NCBI GenBank assembly: GCA_036522495.1 | Contig: DATDFS010000139.1 | Span: forward strand, 1-5,737 | Source: Nitrososphaera_A sp036522495 | GTDB taxonomy: Archaea > Thermoproteota > Nitrososphaeria > Nitrososphaerales > Nitrososphaeraceae | Direction: 5' to 3' | Length of the DNA stretch: 5,737 nucleotides | Shown: piece by piece, positions 1 through 4,341 of the stretch | Layout: the number at the start of each line of letters is the position of its first letter | Numbering within the stretch: the first letter of the stretch is position 1 | Translations under genes and position numbers: made by a program | The notes under the pieces: generated by a model | Seen by the model: only the letters and a program-made list of their open reading frames with translations | Databases searched by the model: none | What the model was told of the DNA's origin: nothing

Positions 1-87
1 ATACTCATGGTATCATTTGATAGAGAAGCAGATCATGACTCTATAATACTGAACAAAATACTACCAATCATCAAAGAACAGCTGTAG
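1..87 (+). CDS. C-terminal end of an unidentified protein (partial)
   Basis: Frame 1 is open from the left edge to a TAG at 85-87 and gives 28 residues ending IIKEQL. The composition (FDREADHDSIILNKILPIIKEQL in part) is that of a soluble helical C-terminus rather than random AT-rich translation. No family can be named from so short a piece. The same frame stays open after the TAG for another 32 codons to a second TAG at 184-186 (ending PFPTAGC), so the first TAG could be either the true stop or a nonsense mutation in a longer gene. The true start lies outside the window. Confidence is moderate that this is coding and nil on function. Confidence 0.42.
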   Translation: MLMVSFDREADHDSIILNKILPIIKEQL

Positions 88-552
88 GTATTAATATGCC
101 CTAAAGTTTCATTCATATCATGGGCTCTTGAGCCAGGAATAGGAAGAACACCAGGAAATGGTCCTTTTCCAACAGCGGGGTGTTAGCTGAGCATTAGTCT
201 TTACTCACTTTCCTAAGTCTATAATTAAATTTCTATATTTTATTGTCTGGACAAATTATTGAGCAAGTGCTTCGTTTTGTTTGTTGAAAATACTAGTAGA
301 TAAACAAGATAATGCGAGTACCTATCGATAATAATCCAAGAGACAGCCTCATAGTTTTTGCTCCATACAACTTGCGATACTAATAGTCTGATACCTGTAT
401 TTGAGGTTTAACTGATAATATGCATAGAAACCATCCAGTCTTTCCAGTCAACAGGATAAACTCATAGCAACTTTGACCAATCCTCTATAGACAATATACA
501 AACTGATGTAAAGAACTGCTAACCCTTATGAAGGAGATGAGTTTTATTCTTG
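88..552. other. AT-rich stretch without a convincing gene
   Basis: I see no supported gene here. Bases 88-186 continue the reading frame of the left-edge ORF and could be its severed tail. Around 196-310 the sequence is strongly AT-rich and looks like promoter or spacer DNA. Tiny ORFs at 312-383 (23 codons, ATG start) and 530-601 (23 codons, ATG start) have no recognisable motif and are not called. No tRNA-like cloverleaf, array or inverted-repeat pair stood out. Confidence 0.5.
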
Positions 553-866
553 TTACACATCAGCTAATGGCAACAGAGGTAATGATGCTGATATTTTAGA
601 GGCATATTCATCGATAACTTTATCCACGATTCATTTTTCTAGACCAGCATAAAACTTCTCTGCTTCATCTAATAGAATAGCTTTACAGTCTTCAATATCG
701 TAATCATATGGTGGTGGTTGCCGTAAGAGCATGTCTTTGATTGTAAGATAGATCTTGGAAGAAGATAGTATATTCCATATTCCTTTCACCTTAAACCTTA
801 ATCTTAACCTATATGAAGGGACTTTTCTCCAATAAAGTCAAGATACTTCGGTAGAGTGCGCTGCAT
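553..866 (-). pseudogene. Decayed small helical protein gene (frameshift plus in-frame TGA)
   Basis: Read on the minus strand. An ATG at 866-864 opens a frame beginning MQRTLPKYLDFIGEKSLHIG, which hits TAA within 21 codons. The adjacent frame, open from 837, then carries a continuous protein-like stretch (RFKVKGIWNILSSSKIYL, then DMLLRQPPPYDYDIEDCKA, then EAEKFYAGLEK). An in-frame TGA at 633-631 interrupts it, and the same frame resumes with VDKVIDEYASKI up to a TAA at 555-553. Joined, this would be a roughly 100-residue, mostly helical, charged protein with a proline-rich turn. I do not recognise the family. The two lesions (one net frameshift between about 835 and 805, and one nonsense codon) argue for a pseudogene. 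Sequencing error is the alternative. Joining the frames is my inference; the frames themselves are seen directly. Confidence 0.55.
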
Positions 867-872
867 AGGCAT

Positions 873-1061
873 GTGAGCTTGTTTTCCTTGAATCTGAAGC
901 TTAAGGATTTCCTGCAAAGTGACTTTAATTCAGTTGTGCTTCATACAAATGTAGAGTCATTTATTGCTGCTTACGTGTATGTTGATCTAGTTCAACCTAA
1001 CATAATAAAGTATCTTGAAAATGCTACTGTTATTACTACCAACACTTCTACAATTAGATAA
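873..1061 (+). CDS. Doubtful small hypothetical protein (62 aa)
   Basis: This is an open frame from a GTG at 873 to a TAA at 1059-1061; there is no ATG in the frame before it, and a TAG at 852-854 closes the upstream side. The product (MSLFSLNLKLKDFLQSDF at the start, then a segment rich in V, I, N and T) has no motif I recognise and no signal peptide or membrane helix. No ribosome binding site is visible. Its start lies only 7 bases from the reconstructed start of the minus-strand pseudogene, an arrangement that leaves no room for two divergent promoters, so both starts cannot be right. It may be a remnant of a longer gene or chance. It lies 11 bases before the YWTD gene. Confidence 0.25.
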   Translation: MSLFSLNLKLKDFLQSDFNSVVLHTNVESFIAAYVYVDLVQPNIIKYLENATVITTNTSTIR

Positions 1062-1072
1062 CGCTAAGAAAT

Positions 1073-2023
1073 ATGGCTGAATCAGGACTTTCCGAACCAA
1101 AACCTGTCAGGTCAGGCAGAAAAGCCACTGTCGGCCGCTTATTCGTTTTAGATTTTAGTAGCGGCCGTATCTTCTCAATGAATGAGGACGGCTCCGACCT
1201 GAAGGTCATCGTAGAAGAGTGCCGACATCCTGATGGTATAGTAGTTGATATTGAGGCTGGGCACATTTACTAGACCGACATGGGCGTTCCTAATCTGAAC
1301 GACGGTTCCATAGAGCGCGCCGACCTAAATGAGCAGAATCGCAAAATGATCATTCCGGAGGGCAGCACGTTCACGCCAAAACAGCTCTATCTCGATAAGA
1401 AGAATGCTAAGCTGTATTGGTCTGATAGGGAAGGGATGCGAGTCATGCGGTCTAATCTTGATGGTTCGAATATTGAAACCCTCGTACAGATCGGCCAGGG
1501 CGACTCCGACCGCCGTGTCGCGATGAAATGGTGCGTAGGGATTACCGTTGATGCCGAACGCAGACAAATATACTGGACACAGAAAGGTCCGGACAATGCC
1601 GGACAAGGGCGCATTTTTCGGGCCAGTATCGATATACCAAAGGGTCAGAGCGCGGCTAAGCAAACCGACATTGAAGCGTTATTCGACGGTCTGCCTGAGC
1701 CGATTGATCTAGATCTCGATCTCAAAGGCCGCATGCTGTATTGGACGGATCGTGGCGATCCTCCGCGTGGTAACACAGTGAATCGCGCCTCGATAGATAG
1801 GAATCTGAAGAAGAAGAGGAAGCCTCCGGAGATTCTGCTTACCCACTTGATGGAGGGAATTGGTATCGCTCTCGATCTCAAAGAGGAAAGGATGTTCCTG
1901 ACTGACTTAGGTGGTTCGATCTATTCAGCTAAGCTCAATGGATCAGATAAGAAGACCCTATTTTACTCGCAGGGGAACCTCACCGGCATTGCATACGCTG
2001 AACTACCCTCAAATCTTGCATGA
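1073..2023 (+). pseudogene. Six-bladed YWTD (LDL-receptor class B) beta-propeller protein, interrupted by one in-frame TAG
   Basis: One frame of 317 codons runs from ATG 1073 to TGA 2021-2023, broken only by TAG at codon 67 (1271-1273). The blade motifs, counted in codons, are LFVLDF at 23-28, IY-stop-TDMG at 65-70, LYWSD at 114-118, IYWTQ at 166-170, LYWTD at 222-226 and MFLTD at 274-278. That makes six motifs about 50 residues apart, as expected for a complete YWTD propeller. The TAG sits at the Trp of blade 2, one base from TGG. Soluble bacterial and fungal proteins of about 300 residues with this layout are known from memory; their biochemical role is not established. No signal peptide is seen. 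The gene is GC-richer than its flanks, suggesting acquisition by transfer. The nearest restart, ATG 1280, has no obvious ribosome site and would drop blade 1. A readthrough product or sequencing error cannot be excluded. Confidence 0.82.
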
Positions 2024-2096
2024 ACATATTCCTAAACAAAAACAACAATCAAATAGACCACAAAACGAGAAAAGGTGTATGTTTTTGAATAAAGTA

Positions 2097-2144
2097 ATGA
2101 ACCATATAGCGGTTATCGGCCTCGGACTGGACAGCATACCCTAG
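2097..2144 (+). pseudogene. Possible N-terminal relic of a 6-phosphogluconate/3-hydroxyisobutyrate dehydrogenase-like protein
   Basis: The 15 codons from ATG 2097 read MNHIAVIGLGLDSIP and then TAG. The start strongly resembles the first strand and glycine loop of the NAD(P)-binding domain in the beta-hydroxyacid dehydrogenase family, which typically begins like MKIAVIGLGLMGS. Losing one codon (Met) and a Gly-to-Asp change would turn that into the sequence seen. Bases 2107-2144 are GC-richer than the AT-rich DNA on both sides, as the YWTD gene is. Nothing recognisable follows the stop. The fragment is very short, so chance resemblance is possible. An in-frame ATG at 2079 would add six residues. 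Confidence 0.3.
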
Positions 2145-2469
2145 CTTTAAAAAATAGTGTAATCAATCCACAAGATCAAAGTTACAACTACTCTGCAGGT
2201 CTCATATATCACCTAACCATTAGCTAAAATGCATTTGATTAAACTACTTAAGTATTTTTGAGTTTGATAAAGTACTATAGACGGGTAGAGTCCGGTGTTT
2301 TGCGCATCATTATTATCTGATTGTTTACTTTGAAGCTCTGGCTGAATTTTCTGTATTTCTATTTATTTGGCCTTCTACGTACTATCGCATTTACATTCGC
2401 TCTTCTATATTAACCTGTATAAATACTGAGTTCGGTGGTTCTCCCACTAATACAAGTTCTAAACATTAA

Positions 2470-2752
2470 CCATTAACTTTAAAGTTTTCTCCTTTTCTAA
2501 GCTTTGGACTGGCAACATCATCAATATTTGCCAGCGAGAATGAGTTATACTTGGACTTTCCGTCGAAACGCGTGCTAAAGTTTGCAATAAAGCATCTATC
2601 AAACAACAAATAGGACTAAAAACAATCCTGCGCTTAAGTCCTCTGGTAAGGATCTTGGTTCGCACAACTTCAAATGTGTTCGGAAAAACAAAGATATTGC
2701 TGACTCAACTAAGGACGTAACAACTACTCAAAAACCGGATGGAAATCTTTAG
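2470..2752 (+). pseudogene. Possible relic of a secreted protein gene, frameshifted
   Basis: The frame starting at 2470 lacks a start codon. It reads like a signal-peptide hydrophobic core followed by a cleavage-like site (FLSFGLATSSIFAS, then ENELYLDFPSKRVLKF) and ends at TAG 2611-2613. A second frame, from about 2600 to TAG 2750-2752, carries a hydrophilic Asn/Lys/Thr-rich stretch (TKNNPALKSSGKDLGS and onward), of the kind common in exported thaumarchaeal proteins. One frameshift around 2600-2611 plus a lost start would explain both. This is a reconstruction from composition, not a family match, and the region has no direct similarity to the two secreted paralogues downstream. Confidence 0.3.
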
Positions 2753-2794
2753 CAATACAGAAGTTTTAGTATCAACCATTACCCAATAATAGCA

Positions 2795-2821
2795 AGTCCG
2801 GTTGTGTCGTAGCACCGGGCT
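2795..2821 (+). other. GC-rich hairpin
   Basis: AGTCCGGT at 2795-2802 can pair with ACCGGGCT at 2814-2821, giving an eight-base-pair stem with one G-U wobble and an 11-base loop. It stands out because the surrounding DNA is AT-rich. It has no T-run after it, so it is not a classical terminator. It could be part of an untranslated RNA or a remnant of a structured element. Function unknown. Confidence 0.3.
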
Positions 2822-2992
2822 ATAAGCGGAACCAAAGAGATTTAGGAATATGACAAATAGAAACAAAAAAGATCTGATGGAAAAAAGGACTACCTAACGA
2901 ACTTTATAGCCTTACTATCTACTTTTTTCCTCCTATATTTTAACCAAATTATATCCAGTTACAATTTTCTATTCTTAAAAGGTAATGAAGCC

Positions 2993-3007
2993 TATTAAAA
3001 TAATATA
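2993..3007 (+). promoter_or_regulatory. Candidate archaeal TATA-type promoter
   Basis: TATTAAAATAATATA is an AT-only block 70-84 bases before the ATG at 3077, preceded by the purine-rich GGTAATGAAG (2981-2990) that could serve as a BRE. With a usual spacing of about 25 bases the transcript would start near 3025-3030 and have a leader of about 50 bases. AT blocks are common here, so this is only the best candidate. Confidence 0.28.
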
Positions 3008-3076
3008 GCGTAAATACGACTTATTCATAGTTTTGTACCTCACAAATAGGGGTGTTGCTGTACACATCCTGACCAG

Positions 3077-3538
3077 ATGACAAACGTAGCAAATACTCAA
3101 AAAAAATCTACGGTGCAACTAATCATAATGACTATCTTGACGGCAGCGTTACTGACGGTGGGTGTCACCGTAGGTGCTTTAGGAAGCGATCACTCTGCAT
3201 TCGCGCATAAGAAAGGTTACAAAGGATTGAACAGCAAAGGCATCTCACAAACAAACGCTGTCAAACAAGAAGCAGAATGTAAGGCTACCGGCGACGCTTC
3301 CCCTGTGACTTGCTCAAGCACTAACACAGCCAGCATAGGCAGTACCAATAGTGGCGGTATCGTAGCATTAGATTACAGTAAAGGAAGGCAAGGCATTTCA
3401 CAGCCACACGCTATCAATCAAGACGCTGTATGCGGGGCCGACGGCGCCGCCGTTCGAATAGACGTCTCCTGCAGTAACAACGCGGCTATTACCACTACCA
3501 ATAACGGCGGGGTTATAGGAGGGGTTTCGGGGCCATAA
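3077..3538 (+). CDS. Small exported protein with two cysteine-pair repeats (153 aa)
   Basis: Starts at ATG 3077 and ends at TAA 3536-3538. Residues 1-43 form a signal peptide: a polar N-region with KK at 9-10, a hydrophobic core at about 13-33, then GSDHSAFA with likely cleavage after Ala43. The mature part begins HKKGYKGLNSKGISQ and contains two diverged copies of one unit at residues 54-94 and 105-145. Each unit opens with GISQ, continues with an Ala/Gln-rich segment, has two cysteines (C68/C79 and C119/C132) and closes with N-x-GG-[IV]. The paired cysteines suggest one disulfide per unit outside the cell. There is no membrane anchor after the signal peptide. It is followed by a paralogue with one unit. 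No ribosome site is visible before the ATG; TGTACACA lies at 3059-3066. No enzyme motif is seen and I cannot give a function; a surface or matrix role is a guess. Confidence 0.85.
   Translation: MTNVANTQKKSTVQLIIMTILTAALLTVGVTVGALGSDHSAFAHKKGYKGLNSKGISQTNAVKQEAECKATGDASPVTCSSTNTASIGSTNSGGIVALDYSKGRQGISQPHAINQDAVCGADGAAVRIDVSCSNNAAITTTNNGGVIGGVSGP
3236..3511 (+). repeat. Two-copy internal repeat encoding the cysteine-pair unit
   Basis: Unit 1 is 3236-3358 and unit 2 is 3389-3511, each 41 codons, separated by 10 codons. At protein level they share GIS-Q, A-x-x-Q-[ED]-A-x-C, CS-x-N-x-A, TN-[SN]-GG. The spacing between the two cysteines differs by two residues (11 versus 13), so the copies have diverged. 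The second secreted protein has one matching unit, at 3838-3960. Confidence 0.6.
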
Positions 3539-3543
3539 GATCG

Positions 3544-3574
3544 AGGGATTGCGCCCTAAAGGCACAATATTTTT
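3544..3574 (+). terminator. Probable terminator after the first secreted-protein gene
   Basis: Starting 6 bases after the stop codon, AGGG (3544-3547) can pair with CCCT (3554-3557), or GCC with GGC around 3554-3563. This is followed by TTTTT at 3570-3574 and further T-rich sequence. Archaeal termination depends mainly on T-runs, so the T tract is the main evidence. It suggests that the two secreted-protein genes are transcribed separately. Confidence 0.42.
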
Positions 3575-3652
3575 CTATTATATGAAAGAGGTAGAAACAT
3601 ATTGAGATAATTAGAAGTAAACATAACTAAAGAATAGTTTTGAAATACAAAA

Positions 3653-3680
3653 GTACTTGAGCGGTACAATGATGTACACA
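3653..3680 (+). promoter_or_regulatory. Helically spaced GTAC motifs before the second secreted-protein gene
   Basis: GTAC occurs at 3653-3656, 3664-3667 and 3674-3677, spaced 11 and 10 bases apart, about one DNA turn. The last lies inside TGTACACA (3673-3680), which also precedes the first paralogue at 3059-3066; another GTAC is at 3035-3038. Shared palindromic cores of this type could be a regulator binding site. No known regulator is implied, and four-base motifs recur by chance. Confidence 0.3.
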
Positions 3681-3684
3681 AAAT

Positions 3685-4011
3685 ATGACAAAGAAGAACC
3701 ACAAGACAACTACCTTACTATTCACAATAGCAGCGCTTGCGGCTGCATTGGTAGCAGCGTCTACGATCGCAGCTACTGCTTTAGGCAGCGACCACTCTGC
3801 ATTCGCACGTAAAAAAGCTCACAACGGTTTAAAGAATAAAGGTATTTCGACACCAACAACAACCAAACAGCCACAGCTTTGTATTACTGCAGGTGGAAAT
3901 TCTCCGATCACGGGCTCATGCATCGCCACCTCAACTAATATAGTTACAGAATCAGGCGGAGTTGTAGACGCATCTGTGCCCATGAAACTTCCTTTCGGCA
4001 GTAGTGGATGA
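3685..4011 (+). CDS. Small exported protein with one cysteine-pair repeat, paralogue of the preceding gene (108 aa)
   Basis: Starts at ATG 3685 and ends at TGA 4009-4011. The N-region MTKKNHKTTT is basic, residues 11-33 are a hydrophobic Ala-rich core, and GSDHSAFA is followed by likely cleavage after Ala41, giving a mature start of RKKAHNGLKNKGIS. A single unit at residues 52-92 carries C66 and C79 and ends ESGGVV, matching the units of the upstream protein. The last 16 residues (DASVPMKLPFGSSG and neighbours) are unrelated to the upstream protein and could be a short tail. The signal-cleavage region is nearly identical to the upstream gene even in DNA, showing a tandem duplication. The intergenic distance is 146 bases with a probable terminator between, so it likely has its own promoter. 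Function is unknown; an extracytoplasmic location is well supported. Confidence 0.83.
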   Translation: MTKKNHKTTTLLFTIAALAAALVAASTIAATALGSDHSAFARKKAHNGLKNKGISTPTTTKQPQLCITAGGNSPITGSCIATSTNIVTESGGVVDASVPMKLPFGSSG

Positions 4012-4020
4012 AAGCAAGCC

Positions 4021-4047
4021 GAGGAGCCTCATTCTTATTATTTTTTT
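4021..4047 (+). terminator. Probable terminator after the second secreted-protein gene
   Basis: A small stem GAGG (4021-4024)/CCTC (4027-4030) with a two-base loop lies 9 bases after the stop codon. It is followed by a T-rich tract ending in seven consecutive T at 4041-4047. The T-run is the stronger signal for archaeal termination, because a four-base stem with so tight a loop is weak. Confidence 0.55.
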
Positions 4048-4341
4048 ATAGGATTGTATCATCACTGTCTAAAGTCCAGTAGTTTTCCACATTTTCAGGA
4101 TGATAATGCGTGATTCAGAGAGGCATGCCCAAAAAGTACAAACAGCTGGTTGCCGGAACAGTTCTACCACCTTGGAAACATTTCGATTTGTCATGATGAT
4201 ATTGAACATTTTTGTCGATGGTACAGGAAGGAGTCGTAGCCGTCCATAACCTTATTTCTGTTTTCTAGATGGTGCTCGAGGTTTACAATCCATTAAATTA
4301 AATTAAATTGAATTAAATCTTTATGGATAGATAATCAGGCC
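4048..4341 (+). other. Intergenic spacer with an unexplained open stretch
   Basis: Between the terminator and the polymerase fusion, bases about 4106-4239 are open in all three forward frames for 24-48 codons. One frame (4114-4239) reads much like protein (SWLPEQFYHLGNISICHDD, ending FCRWYRKES, then TAG) but has no start codon. Another, with an ATG at 4125, gives 23 residues (MPKKYKQLVAGTVLPPWKHF and three more). None is called as a gene. It may be a small gene relic. Confidence 0.3.
4292..4318 (+). repeat. ATTAA pentanucleotide repeat overlapping the likely promoter of the polymerase fusion
   Basis: Five tandem five-base units, ATTAA three times, ATTGA once and ATTAA once, plus AT. The 3' part (TTAAAT at 4313-4318) lies about 24-29 bases before the TTG at 4342, the distance expected for a TATA box driving a leaderless transcript. 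The tract probably serves as the promoter, and changes in copy number could alter it. No ribosome binding site lies between it and the start. Confidence 0.45.

Larger units (their letters stand above)
2024..3076. other. Gene-poor AT-rich region containing relics
   Basis: No intact gene is supported in this kilobase. It holds a short Rossmann-type N-terminal fragment (2097-2144), a frameshifted secreted-protein relic (2470-2752), a GC-rich hairpin (2795-2821) and a likely promoter for the next gene (about 2993-3007). The frame of the secreted relic is also open from 2281 to a TAA at 2467-2469, but that translation is dominated by F, Y and I and is probably only AT-rich noise. The minus-strand frame opposite 2459-2665 has no motif and looks like a shadow of the relic. 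Confidence 0.5.

Noticed and set aside
533..655. Plus-strand frame reading NPYEGDEFYSCYTSANGN and onward
   Set aside because: It lacks a start codon and lies opposite the longer, more coherent minus-strand pseudogene.
1271..1273. Pyrrolysine or another recoding at the TAG of the propeller gene
   Set aside because: The expected residue is a structural Trp, TGG to TAG is one base, and no pyl genes or recoding element are visible; a mutation or error is simpler.
1325..1881. Minus-strand ORFs of 75-112 residues opposite the propeller gene
   Set aside because: Their Arg/Pro/Ser/Ile composition is that of antisense shadows, while the plus strand carries a clear family signature.
1280..2023. A separate 247-residue gene starting at ATG 1280
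   Set aside because: It is the same frame as the upstream 66 codons and lacks blade 1 and most of the blade 2 motif; it is the rest of one interrupted gene.
2459..2665. Minus-strand 68-residue ORF
   Set aside because: No motif, and it overlaps the more protein-like plus-strand relic.
2850..2897. A third secreted paralogue starting MTNRNKKDLM at ATG 2850
   Set aside because: The frame stops after 15 codons. A hydrophobic stretch in another frame (about 2888-3000) is what AT-rich DNA gives, and no GSDHSAFA or cysteine unit follows.
4323..4334. ATG at 4323 as the start of the polymerase fusion
   Set aside because: It is in another frame and reaches TAA after three codons.
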